A program made the position numbers and the translations under genes. DNA of 39,373 nucleotides, from positions 1 to 39,373 of the forward strand of contig NZ_MWUM01000035.1 in NCBI RefSeq assembly GCF_002028455.1, read 5' to 3'. Source of the stretch: Zoogloea sp. LCSB751. Its GTDB lineage: Bacteria > Pseudomonadota > Gammaproteobacteria > Burkholderiales > Rhodocyclaceae. Under the pieces are notes generated by a model. It made no database searches. It saw nothing but the letters and a program-made list of their open reading frames with translations, and was not told the origin of the DNA. This document shows positions 15,711 to 23,458 of the stretch, one piece after another (positions within the stretch are counted from its first letter, which is position 1; each line of letters starts with the position of its first letter).

Positions 15711-17693
15711 ATGGATAGCAATCATGAGCAGCCCCTGTGGCGGCCGAACGAAGCACGGGCCGCCGCGAGCAACATGGCAGCGTTTGCTGCTCGCGCCCGG
15801 ATGCTCTCCGGCCAGTTGCTGGAGAACCACATGGCTCTGCACGAATGGTCACTCCACTCACCGGTTCAGTTCTGGCGCCTAGTATGGGAATTCTGCGAAG
15901 TGATCGGCGAACAGGGCGTGCGCGGTCTGATTAGCTCGGGCAGCATGCAGGATTCACGCTGGTTTCCCGATGCCCGCCTCAACTTTGCCGAGAATCTCCT
16001 GCGTCACAGTGACAACCCTCAGGCACTGGTGTTCTGGGGCGAAGACAAGATCAAGCAGAGCCTGTCGCGGCAGGTGCTGCGCACCGAGGTGGCCCGCTTT
16101 GCCGCTGCGTTGAGCGCCGCTGGTGTGGAGCAGGGCGACCGCGTGGCTGCCTATCTGCCCAATGTACCGGCAACGCTCATTGCGATGCTCGCTGCTTCGA
16201 GCATCGGCGCGGTGTTCACCAGTGCTTCGCCGGATTTTGGCGTGCAGGGGGTAGTGGACCGCTTCGGCCAGACCGAACCCAAAGTGCTGCTGAGCTGTGA
16301 CGGCTACTGGTACAACGGCAAAGCCATCGAGATCACGGGCAAACTCGCCGAATTGATGCCGCGTCTACCCAGCGTGAGTCAGCTGGTGGTGGTGCCCTAT
16401 CTGGCAGCCGGTGCAGAACCGGACCTGGCAGGACTGCCGCGGGCAGTGTCCTACAAGACCTTCATTGCACCTTTCCTGCATGTCACAGAGCCTCGCTACG
16501 TGCGCCTGCCTTTCGACCATCCGCTCTATGTGATGTACTCGTCGGGCACCACTGGCGTACCCAAGTGCATCGTGCACGGCGCCGGGGGCACGCTACTGCA
16601 GCATCTCAAGGAGCACCGTCTGCACAGCGACGTGAAGGACGGCGACCGTCTGTTTTACTTCACCACCTGTGGCTGGATGATGTGGAACTGGCTGGTGTCT
16701 GGCCTGGCCGTCGGGGCGACGCTGATGCTCTACGACGGGAACCCCTTCGTGAGCGATGGTCGCGTCCTGTGGGACTATGCCGAGGCTGAATGTTTCACTC
16801 ATTTCGGCACTTCGGCCAAGTACATCGAAACCCTTGCCAAGAGCAGCCTGCGTCCGGCCGATGCCTACCGCCTGTCCGACCTGCGCATGGTGATGTCCAC
16901 CGGCAGCCCGCTGGCGCCGGCGAGCTTTGATTTTGTCTATGAATCCATCAAGAAGGATGTGCTGCTGGCCTCCATTTCAGGCGGTACCGACATAGTCTCG
17001 TGCTTTGTACTAGGTAACCCGACGCTGCCCGTGTGGCGTGGTGAGATCCAGGGCGCAGGTCTCGGTCTGGCTGTCGAGGTGTGGGACGAATACGGCCGAC
17101 CGGTGACCCTAGAAAAGGGCGAGTTGGTGTGCCGGCTGCCTTTCCCAAGCATGCCGGTTGGCTTCTGGAATGACCCTGACGGGGCAAAGTACAAATCGGC
17201 CTACTTTGAACGCTTTCCGGGAGTGTGGTGCCACGGCGATTTCTGCGAAATCACGGAACACGGGGGGTTCATCATCCACGGCCGCTCAGATGCCACTCTC
17301 AATCCGGGCGGTGTGCGTATCGGCACCGCCGAGATCTATCGTCAGCTCGAGACGTTGCCCGAAGTGCTAGAAGCCGTGGTGATCGGCCAGGACTGGCCGC
17401 CGGCCGATCCAACCGACGTGCGCGTCGTGCTCTTCGTACGCCTGGCCGATGGCCTTGTTATCGATGACGCACTAAGCGCCCGCATTCGCCAGCAGATTCG
17501 TGACAACGCCTCCCCGCGTCACGTGCCGGCGTGCATTGTCCAAGTGGGCGAGATTCCCCGCACAAAGAGCGGCAAGGTGGTCGAGTTGGCCGTGCGCAAT
17601 GTGGTGCACCGCCAGCCGGTGAAAAACGTCGAGGCGCTGGCCAACCCGGAAGCGCTGGCCCAGTTTGCCGACCGGCCCGAGCTGGCCGGCTGA
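15711..17693 (+). CDS. Acetoacetyl-CoA synthetase
   Basis: I chose ATG 15711 because GAGGAG at 15698-15703 is correctly spaced; it gives 660 residues, the usual length. It is an adenylate-forming enzyme: P-loop-like YSSGTTGVPKCIVHG near 275, then FTTCGWMMWNW, which is characteristic of acetoacetate-CoA ligases, then GRSDATLNPGGVRIGTAEIY, and the C-terminal catalytic Lys in RTKSGKVVELAVR. It activates acetoacetate (or a related 3-oxo acid) with ATP and CoA. It lies 79 bp after the oxidoreductase and 28 bp before ETF beta. Its role here may be to recover acetoacetate released from ring or side-chain degradation or from tyrosine/leucine-type pathways. Confidence 0.93.
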   Translation: MDSNHEQPLWRPNEARAAASNMAAFAARARMLSGQLLENHMALHEWSLHSPVQFWRLVWEFCEVIGEQGVRGLISSGSMQDSRWFPDARLNFAENLLRHSDNPQALVFWGEDKIKQSLSRQVLRTEVARFAAALSAAGVEQGDRVAAYLPNVPATLIAMLAASSIGAVFTSASPDFGVQGVVDRFGQTEPKVLLSCDGYWYNGKAIEITGKLAELMPRLPSVSQLVVVPYLAAGAEPDLAGLPRAVSYKTFIAPFLHVTEPRYVRLPFDHPLYVMYSSGTTGVPKCIVHGAGGTLLQHLKEHRLHSDVKDGDRLFYFTTCGWMMWNWLVSGLAVGATLMLYDGNPFVSDGRVLWDYAEAECFTHFGTSAKYIETLAKSSLRPADAYRLSDLRMVMSTGSPLAPASFDFVYESIKKDVLLASISGGTDIVSCFVLGNPTLPVWRGEIQGAGLGLAVEVWDEYGRPVTLEKGELVCRLPFPSMPVGFWNDPDGAKYKSAYFERFPGVWCHGDFCEITEHGGFIIHGRSDATLNPGGVRIGTAEIYRQLETLPEVLEAVVIGQDWPPADPTDVRVVLFVRLADGLVIDDALSARIRQQIRDNASPRHVPACIVQVGEIPRTKSGKVVELAVRNVVHRQPVKNVEALANPEALAQFADRPELAG

Positions 17694-17721
17694 ACCTACA
17701 ACAACAAAAGGAGTGACAGCA

Positions 17722-18471
17722 ATGCGAGTACTGGTTCCGGTCAAACGTGTCCTTGATTACAACGTCAAGGTGCGCGTCAGGGCCGATGGCTCGGGGGTCG
17801 ATCTGGCCAATGTGAAGATGGGCATGAACCCCTTCGATGAGATCGCCGTGGAAGAGGCTGTGCGCCTGAAGGAAGCCGGCGTGGTCAGCGAAGTGGTGGC
17901 GGTGAGCTGCGGTGTTGCCGCCTCGGCTGAGGTGCTGCGCACGGCGATGGCCATCGGAGCTGATCGGAGCATCCTTGTGCAGTCGGATGCCGATCTGCAG
18001 CCACTTGCCGTGGCCAAGCTGCTTAAGGCCGTGTGCGACAAGGAAGGCCCGGCGCTGGTGATTTGCGGCAAGCAGGCCATCGACGACGACGCCAACCAGA
18101 CCGGCCAGATGCTGGCTGCGCTGCTAGGCTGGTCGCAGGCAACCTTCGCCTCGAAAGTGTCGATTGCCGATGACCAGGCCACCGTGGTGCGCGAAGTAGA
18201 TGGCGGCCTGGAGACTTTGGCGGTGCGTCTGCCGGCGGTGATTACGACCGATCTGCGTCTCAACGAGCCGCGCTATGCGACTTTGCCTAACATCATGAAG
18301 GCCAAGAAGAAGCCTCTGGATACCCTTGATCCGGCAGTCTTGGGTGTCGATGTTAGCCCAAGGCTCTCCACCCTGAAGGTCGTGGAGCCTCCTAAACGCA
18401 GTGCTGGGATCCTGGTGTCCGACGTAGCCCAGCTGGTTGAGAAACTGAAGACGGAAGCAAAGGTGATCTGA
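17722..18471 (+). CDS. etfB: Electron transfer flavoprotein beta subunit
   Basis: This 249-residue protein starts at ATG 17722 behind AAAAGGAG. It opens MRVLVPVKRVLDYNVKVRV and has NPFDEIAVEEAVRLKE and the AMP-binding region VICGKQAIDDDANQTGQM typical of EtfB. Near the C-terminus DLRLNEPRYATLPNIMKAKK is the recognition-loop region that docks to acyl-CoA dehydrogenases. It forms a heterodimer with EtfA encoded 1 bp downstream. It accepts electrons from the acyl-CoA dehydrogenases (three in this window) and passes them via ETF:ubiquinone oxidoreductase to quinone. Confidence 0.96.
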   Translation: MRVLVPVKRVLDYNVKVRVRADGSGVDLANVKMGMNPFDEIAVEEAVRLKEAGVVSEVVAVSCGVAASAEVLRTAMAIGADRSILVQSDADLQPLAVAKLLKAVCDKEGPALVICGKQAIDDDANQTGQMLAALLGWSQATFASKVSIADDQATVVREVDGGLETLAVRLPAVITTDLRLNEPRYATLPNIMKAKKKPLDTLDPAVLGVDVSPRLSTLKVVEPPKRSAGILVSDVAQLVEKLKTEAKVI

Positions 18472-18472
18472 A

Positions 18473-19402
18473 ATGACGATTCTGGTTATTGCTGAGCACG
18501 ACAATCAAATCCTGAAGGCGGGAACCCTGAGCACGATCGGTGCGGCCCATGGCCTGGAAGGCGAGATCCACGTGTTGGTGGCCGGCTCGGACTGTAATTC
18601 GGCCGCCAACGCTGCCGCCCAGGTGGAAGGGGTTGCCCGGGTGCTGCTCTGTGATGCAGCTCATTACGCCGGGGGCAGTGCTGAGAACTTAGCAGAGCTG
18701 GTAAAGGGGCTGGCAAGCCGCTACAGCCACGTGTTAGCGCCCGCGACGGCCGAGGGTAAGAACCTGCTGCCCCGGGTCGCTGCTCTATGTGACGCAGCGC
18801 AGGTGTCGGATGTGGTCGGCATCGAATCCGCTGATACCTTTGTACGTCCGATCTACGCGGGCAATGCGCTGGCCACGGTAAAGAGCATCGACCCGATCAA
18901 GTTTCTGACTATTCGTACCACGGCCTTTGCTGCACCGGGGCTGGGAGGTTCTGCCACCGTTGAGGCCATGGCCGCCGGGCCCGATCTTGGTCTGACCAAA
19001 AGGGTCGGGCGGGAACTGACCCAATCCGCGCGTCCCGAGTTAGGTTCGGCCAAGATCATCGTCTCCGGTGGCCGCGGCCTGGGCTGTGGCGACAATTACC
19101 GAGCCATGCTCGAGCCCCTTGCTGACAAGCTCGGTGCTGCCCTGGGCGCCAGCCGTGCTGCCGTGGATGCGGGGTTCGTGCCCAACGACTACCAGGTCGG
19201 CCAGACCGGCAAGATCGTTGCTCCACAACTCTACATCGCGGTGGGCATCTCTGGTGCCATCCAGCACCTGGCTGGTATGAAAGATTCCAAGGTGATCGTG
19301 GCAATCAACAAGGATCCGGAAGCACCCATCTTTCAGGTAGCCGACTACGGTCTGGTGGCAGATCTGTTTGAGGTTGTTCCGGCCCTGACAGCGGCCACTT
19401 GA
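18473..19402 (+). CDS. etfA: Electron transfer flavoprotein alpha subunit
   Basis: This 309-residue protein has an N-terminal variable domain and a C-terminal FAD-binding domain: VSGGRGLGCGDNYRAMLEPL, then GASRAAVDAGFVPNDYQVGQ, TGKIVAPQLYIAVGISGAIQ, and INKDPEAPIFQVADYGLVAD, which together are diagnostic for EtfA. It starts one base after the EtfB stop, so the two are coupled. It is the last gene of the LysR-linked operon and is followed by a strong terminator. It holds the FAD that relays electrons from acyl-CoA dehydrogenases. Confidence 0.96.
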   Translation: MTILVIAEHDNQILKAGTLSTIGAAHGLEGEIHVLVAGSDCNSAANAAAQVEGVARVLLCDAAHYAGGSAENLAELVKGLASRYSHVLAPATAEGKNLLPRVAALCDAAQVSDVVGIESADTFVRPIYAGNALATVKSIDPIKFLTIRTTAFAAPGLGGSATVEAMAAGPDLGLTKRVGRELTQSARPELGSAKIIVSGGRGLGCGDNYRAMLEPLADKLGAALGASRAAVDAGFVPNDYQVGQTGKIVAPQLYIAVGISGAIQHLAGMKDSKVIVAINKDPEAPIFQVADYGLVADLFEVVPALTAAT

Positions 19403-19466
19403 CGCTCAACGCCTCTCTGGTGGTTTGTAGCACCTCTCCTCCCCATCTTGCCACCGGAGAGTTTTC

Positions 19467-19499
19467 AGCCCATCGGGTCTCCCCGATGGGCTTTTTTTT
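19467..19499 (+). terminator. Rho-independent terminator after etfA
   Basis: AGCCCATCGGG (19467-19477), loop TCTC, CCCGATGGGCT (19482-19492) followed by an unbroken T-run to 19499. An 11-bp perfect stem makes this a very strong intrinsic terminator. Confidence 0.95.
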
Positions 19500-19562
19500 G
19501 GTGTTACATCGCCGGGCCCTTGATGGATCCGTAGATCATTAAATTAGACGATATTTTAATTT

Positions 19563-19590
19563 TTGTATTTATTTTTCGATTGGCTATTCT
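19563..19590 (+). promoter_or_regulatory. Candidate sigma70 promoter for the small ORF
   Basis: TTGTAT (19563-19568) and TATTCT (19585-19590) with a 16-bp spacer lie in a very AT-rich patch (about 19535-19590) that contrasts with the GC-rich surroundings. Transcription would start near 19597, giving a leader of about 68 nt to the small ORF. Confidence 0.45.
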
Positions 19591-19601
19591 TCAGTCAGAG
19601 C

Positions 19602-19622
19602 AACGCGGCACGTATCCGCGTT
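19602..19622 (+). other. Leader hairpin before the small ORF
   Basis: AACGCGG (19602-19608), 7-nt loop, CCGCGTT (19616-19622) is a perfect 7-bp inverted repeat. If the promoter guess is right it sits at the very 5' end of the transcript and could stabilise it; alternatively it is an operator. Confidence 0.45.
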
Positions 19623-19664
19623 ACCTGAACCCAAAGAACCCATTAGGGTCAAGGAGGAGACAAG

Positions 19665-19874
19665 ATGATCATCAAACTCACCCGTGCCGTTCCACTTGTC
19701 ATCGGCTGTGTCGGCATTACTTTTGTACCCACTAACTCTGTCCCCCTGCACAACGTCGCTGAGTTTTCCTGCGAAGCTTACTGTGCAGAGTCTTATGCCT
19801 CGCATCACAGCCTAGTGATGGCGCGGGGATACACCGCAGGTTCGCTGATGGCAGCCCTGTCCCATTCCCACTGA
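19665..19874 (+). CDS. Small hypothetical protein (69 aa), function unknown
   Basis: I do not recognise this protein. It has a very strong ribosome-binding site (AAGGAGGAG at 19651-19659) spaced well from ATG 19665, and its own candidate promoter and leader hairpin. The N-terminus (MIIKLTRAVPLVIGCVGITFVP) reads like a signal peptide or single membrane helix when split at MIIKLTRAVPLV. The rest contains two cysteines four apart (SCEAYCAES), several Ser/His/Tyr, and ends HSHSH, which could bind a metal. It is isolated between a terminator and a convergent MFS gene. An exported small metal-binding or stress peptide is one possibility; a non-coding leader is the alternative. Confidence 0.5.
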   Translation: MIIKLTRAVPLVIGCVGITFVPTNSVPLHNVAEFSCEAYCAESYASHHSLVMARGYTAGSLMAALSHSH

Positions 19875-19900
19875 GGTTGGAACTGCAGATAATTGTCTGT

Positions 19901-19920
19901 CGGGCGGCGAATGCCGCCCG
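19901..19920. terminator. GC hairpin between convergent genes, possible weak terminator
   Basis: CGGGCGGC (19901-19908), loop GAAT, GCCGCCCG (19913-19920): a perfect 8-bp stem in the short gap between the small ORF and the convergent MFS stop at 19929. No long T-run on either strand, so termination may be weak or Rho-assisted. Confidence 0.45.
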
Positions 19921-19928
19921 GTCCCGTT

Positions 19929-21500
19929 TCAGCGTTCGATCACGTAAAAGCTGGGCAGCATGCCCGATGTGGTATTGAATGCGGCCAACCGGGTTTCCAG
20001 GATCGCATCGGCGTGGGTGCTGCGCTCGTGTTGGCGGAGATAGTCCATCCACGAGGCGACTACGAAGCGTTCGGTATAGCGCTCAGGACAAGCCAGGTGG
20101 CGCAGTAAACGCCAATCACTGGCGCCATTGCGGCGCCGGACGTTTTCGATGGCCCGGGCGAGTCCCAGGAAATCCTCCCGCAATTCTGGGAGGACGATGT
20201 AGCTGATCTCCACGCACACCGGCCCGCAGTTACTCTCCACAGTGGTCGGGAGGAGGGTCGGGAGTCCTCCCGGGCGTTGGCCAAAGTCGCTTTCCTGACC
20301 CAATTTAAGGGGGTGGCGCAGGGAGAGCATGCTGCCTGTCGCGATGACAATTCCGGCCAAAATCAAGGTGCCGACCACGCCTAAGCGGGCCGCGAGGAGT
20401 CCCCAGAGAACACCGCCGAGGGCCATGCCACCCATTACTACCATCAGATAGATCGACCCAACCCTTGCTTTTACCCACATGGCGGTTGAGGTCTGAATTA
20501 CGGTGGTCAGGGTGGTGTTGACCGCCATCCAGGCCATGCCGCCAAAGACGTACAACAGACACAATGCCGGGAGATTACTCAGGACACCGCTCAGCAGTGT
20601 TACCAGGGCGAACATGAGCCCACCTCCCAGGATGAGACGCTGCAGTGGGTGGCGTTTGTACAGACCGGGCAGGGTCAGTGCCGAGATGACGGCGCCACTA
20701 CCCAGGCAGCCTAGAAGAACACCATAGCCGTCAGCTCCGAGCTGCAGACGTTCGCGGGCGATTAATGGAAGAAGGGCCCAAAGGGCACTGCCGGCCGTCG
20801 AGAAAACAGTGACCTTAGCAAGGGCGCGGCGCAGGGCGCAAGAGTGGCGCACGTAGCGTAGACCACTAAAGATCGCAGGCAGAAAGCGCTCCGTCGGCAG
20901 TCCTCCCCTTCGTGGATCAGCGTGGAGCCGTCCGAGAAGGGCGAGCACGGCAGCAAAGCTCCCGCATACGACGACAAAGAGCATTGGTGCGCCAGCCTTG
21001 GCGATGAGCGCGCCAGCCAGCGCGGGCCCTACTACCCGTGCGATGTTGGGCGACACGGTGCCGAGGGCTATGGCCGCGGCCACCTGTCCTTCAGGAGCGC
21101 GATCTATGGTGCAGGCCAGCCAGGCGGACATGCTAAGGGCGCTGGTGGTGCCTAGGGCAAAGGTGTAGAGCAGCAGGGACCAAGGGCCGAGCCGGCCGGT
21201 GAGCGCTGGGATGCACAGCAGAAGCATGGCGAACAGGGCCAGCCACTGGGTGGCCAGGAGCAGCCGGCGCTTGTCCATCAGGTCGGCTATCACTCCGCTG
21301 GGTAGGCCTAGCAGGAAGGCCGGCAAGGCCATGGCAGTCTGGACTAGGGCCACCATCAGTGGGGAGCCCGCCAGCTCGGTCATCATCCAGGCGGCACCAA
21401 TGTTCTGCATCCATACAGCTAGGTTGGCCATCACTGTGGCCAACCAAAGAGCGCGAAAGGGTGGATGGCGCAAAGGCGCCCAGGCTGAGGGACTGCTCAC
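19929..21500 (-). CDS. MFS exporter (MFS_3/transmembrane secretion effector family)
   Basis: The open frame extends to 21698 but overlaps the preceding gene. I chose GTG 21500, 7 bp after that gene's stop, giving 523 residues that begin just before the family-typical WAPLRHPPFRALWLATV. There are about twelve hydrophobic helices, with the MFS_3 features NIGAAWMMTELAGSPLMVAL and LPSGVIADLMDKRRLL. A C-terminal soluble tail of about 100 residues includes RRRNGASDWRLLRH and ERFVVASWMDYLRQHER, the ABM-like extension found in this family. It is probably a drug or metabolite/H+ exporter in the inner membrane. It is last in the extradiol-FAH-USP operon and may export toxic catechols or substrate, which is inference. 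Confidence 0.88.
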   Translation of the reverse strand: MSSPSAWAPLRHPPFRALWLATVMANLAVWMQNIGAAWMMTELAGSPLMVALVQTAMALPAFLLGLPSGVIADLMDKRRLLLATQWLALFAMLLLCIPALTGRLGPWSLLLYTFALGTTSALSMSAWLACTIDRAPEGQVAAAIALGTVSPNIARVVGPALAGALIAKAGAPMLFVVVCGSFAAVLALLGRLHADPRRGGLPTERFLPAIFSGLRYVRHSCALRRALAKVTVFSTAGSALWALLPLIARERLQLGADGYGVLLGCLGSGAVISALTLPGLYKRHPLQRLILGGGLMFALVTLLSGVLSNLPALCLLYVFGGMAWMAVNTTLTTVIQTSTAMWVKARVGSIYLMVVMGGMALGGVLWGLLAARLGVVGTLILAGIVIATGSMLSLRHPLKLGQESDFGQRPGGLPTLLPTTVESNCGPVCVEISYIVLPELREDFLGLARAIENVRRRNGASDWRLLRHLACPERYTERFVVASWMDYLRQHERSTHADAILETRLAAFNTTSGMLPSFYVIER

Positions 21501-21507
21501 AGAGGCT

Positions 21508-22524
21508 TTACTGGAGATTGGCGATTCGGGAGAAGAGGCGACGGAAGCCTTCGCGCGTTTCCTCCGCGAAACGTATGTCGCCGTTCTCGCCAAAGGCCCG
21601 TGCGACGATGGCCCAGTCTTCTGGAAGGAGGCTGCGTGCGGCTGCCGGCATGATGCGGCTCTCCTCCATGCCAATGTGCTTGAGTTGTTCGCCGGCAAAG
21701 AGTTCGAGTCGGGTGACGAAGTCGATTCGTTCAGCGGGAGGAGCGATGCCCAGGGTTTCTACATCCTCGATGAGGCGCTGCAGTTCGTTATCTCCCTCAC
21801 GGTGCTGGTGCTGGAGCTCTGCAATTAGCGGGTCAAACTCGCTGGTACGTTCCTGCAGCTTCTTGAAGAGATAAGCCTCTTCTTTGGGGTGATGCAACTT
21901 GGCAGGAAAGGACCGGAGGTAACCCAGCATGGATTTGAGAAGCTCGAAGTCCACTGTGCGGTTTTCCTGCAGGGCACGGGAGAAAGTGCGTAGGCCATAG
22001 GCTACCACTGCGATGCTGCGGTGTTCGTCCTTCATGGTCGAGGTGACCATGTTCATGGCCGGGGCTGGATCGTTCTTTTCGACCGAGGAAACGAGTACCG
22101 GTACTTTGGCGCCGACGAGCACCTTGAGTGTTTCTGACCCCAGCATGACACCGCCGAAGCTGCGCGGACCGTGAGACGACATGAAAACCAGGTCGCAGCC
22201 GAGTTCTTCAATCACCTCGAGGATTGCCGCATGAGGGCGTGTGCTCGTGCGGCTCATCGTCTCGCATTCGATGCCCGCTGCCGCCGCCGAAACGGCCGCC
22301 TTGGAGAGAATCTCCCGGGCCCGTCCGCTGTAATCGTCTCGGTAAGTGTCGGGGGCAATCAGCTGGAGCAGGGCCGCGTCGTCGGTGAGGGAGGCCGAAG
22401 CGTCCGGGTCGGCGTAGAAGAAAGTGATTCGGGCGCCGACAGTGCGGGCAAACTCAACGGCCTTGGTGACGGTGTGCACGGAAAGGGCCGTGCCGTCGGT
22501 GGGTACGAGGATATGGCTGTACAT
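21508..22524 (-). CDS. Universal stress protein-hemerythrin fusion
   Basis: ATG 22524 follows AAGGAGG; an upstream extension to 22635 would overlap the previous gene. The protein has 338 residues. Residues 1-147 are a UspA domain (MYSHILVPTDGTALS, then MSSHGPRSFGGVMLGSETLK for the ATP-binding loop, where G-x2-G-x9-G(S/T) is largely preserved). Residues 160-300 are a hemerythrin/HHE domain with candidate di-iron ligands His168 (DEHR), His211/212 with Glu215/216 (LHHPKEE), His239/241 (QHQHREGD), His283 and Glu287 (HIGMEE). HHE domains bind O2, NO or sense iron/redox state. Placed behind an O2-dependent ring-cleavage gene, it may buffer oxygen, iron or reactive species; this is inference. Confidence 0.9.
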   Translation of the reverse strand: MYSHILVPTDGTALSVHTVTKAVEFARTVGARITFFYADPDASASLTDDAALLQLIAPDTYRDDYSGRAREILSKAAVSAAAAGIECETMSRTSTRPHAAILEVIEELGCDLVFMSSHGPRSFGGVMLGSETLKVLVGAKVPVLVSSVEKNDPAPAMNMVTSTMKDEHRSIAVVAYGLRTFSRALQENRTVDFELLKSMLGYLRSFPAKLHHPKEEAYLFKKLQERTSEFDPLIAELQHQHREGDNELQRLIEDVETLGIAPPAERIDFVTRLELFAGEQLKHIGMEESRIMPAAARSLLPEDWAIVARAFGENGDIRFAEETREGFRRLFSRIANLQ

Positions 22525-22573
22525 CGTGGCCTCCTTGGGTGTCTCTACGTGCAGGTTGGGGAGCGTGGGGGCG

Positions 22574-23458
22574 TCAGTCGGGCAGGCCGAGGCGGCCACA
22601 GCGGCGGTTAGGGAGCAGTACGCGGGGCAGTCCAACCCAGTGGGTTAGTACGCCGATACCTTCGATTTCCGCCTCGATCCGGTCTCCTGGCCGGAGGAAG
22701 CGCCCGTCTTCCAGGCCTACACCACAGGTCGAGCCGGTAAACAGGAGATCGCCGGGATGCAGGGTGACCCGGGCATCGACGAAGTCGAGTAGTTCGTCGA
22801 TGCTGAAAATCATGTTTGACGTGCGATCCTGCTGACGTAATTCGCCGTTGATTGAGAGGCGCATCTGCAGGTCGGGTTGGCCGACGTGGCCGCATAAGTC
22901 GCGCGTGGCGATCCAAGGCCCGATTGGTGCGGTGCGATCAAGGGCCTTCTGGGAAAACAGATCGAGGGTGCCGAGTCGCTCGCCCGCATCGCGCGCGCTA
23001 ACATCGTTGCCAATTGTGTACCCCAGCAGGCAGTCACTGGCACGGGGTGTTTCGCCAAGTTCGCGGGCGACCACTGCCACCAGCTCTATTTCGAAGTCCA
23101 GTTGGCGGGTAATCGCTGGGTAGGCAATCTCACCACCGGGATCGACGACAGCTGATTCAGGCTTTATGTAGGCGATCGTGTGGGGAGGCGCTTCTTTTCG
23201 ACCGAGGCGTGTCAGGTGCTGGAGATAATTGAGGCCGACGCCGAAAATACGGGCGCCGGGCTCGACCGGAGCGAGAAGACGAAGGGTTGCCAGAGAAAGG
23301 GGGGAGGCTGCCAGTCTCAGGCCACTGGTATCACCCCCGGCGGCGGCGGGAGCCCAGGTGCGAAAGGTCGAAGCGATCCGCCAGGCGAGCCCCGCATCTT
23401 CGTCTACCTGGGCCCAAAAGCGTTCGCCGAACGCATCGGCGACGCGCGCGATCTTCAT
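22574..23458 (-). CDS. Fumarylacetoacetate hydrolase family protein (first copy)
   Basis: This 294-residue protein has a C-terminal FAH/HpcE-type catalytic fold. Motifs include FGVGLNYLQH, a metal-binding LDFEIELVAVVARELGE segment (Glu-x-Glu), LGYTIGNDVSARD (Asp ligand) and a final GDRIEAEIEGIGVLTHWV. Family members hydrolyse C-C bonds, hydrate or decarboxylate ring-cleavage products with Mg/Mn. Its start overlaps the extradiol dioxygenase stop by 4 bp, so it is the natural candidate for the next step on the meta-cleavage product. It compares to DitH in the diterpenoid pathway (recalled). A second FAH-family gene at 30192-31184 may do a different step. Confidence 0.93.
   Translation of the reverse strand: MKIARVADAFGERFWAQVDEDAGLAWRIASTFRTWAPAAAGGDTSGLRLAASPLSLATLRLLAPVEPGARIFGVGLNYLQHLTRLGRKEAPPHTIAYIKPESAVVDPGGEIAYPAITRQLDFEIELVAVVARELGETPRASDCLLGYTIGNDVSARDAGERLGTLDLFSQKALDRTAPIGPWIATRDLCGHVGQPDLQMRLSINGELRQQDRTSNMIFSIDELLDFVDARVTLHPGDLLFTGSTCGVGLEDGRFLRPGDRIEAEIEGIGVLTHWVGLPRVLLPNRRCGRLGLPD

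Noticed and set aside
21501..21698. N-terminal extension of the MFS exporter to ATG 21698
   Set aside because: It would overlap the universal stress-hemerythrin gene by about 190 bp and adds Ser/Arg-rich non-family sequence; GTG 21500 fits the family start.
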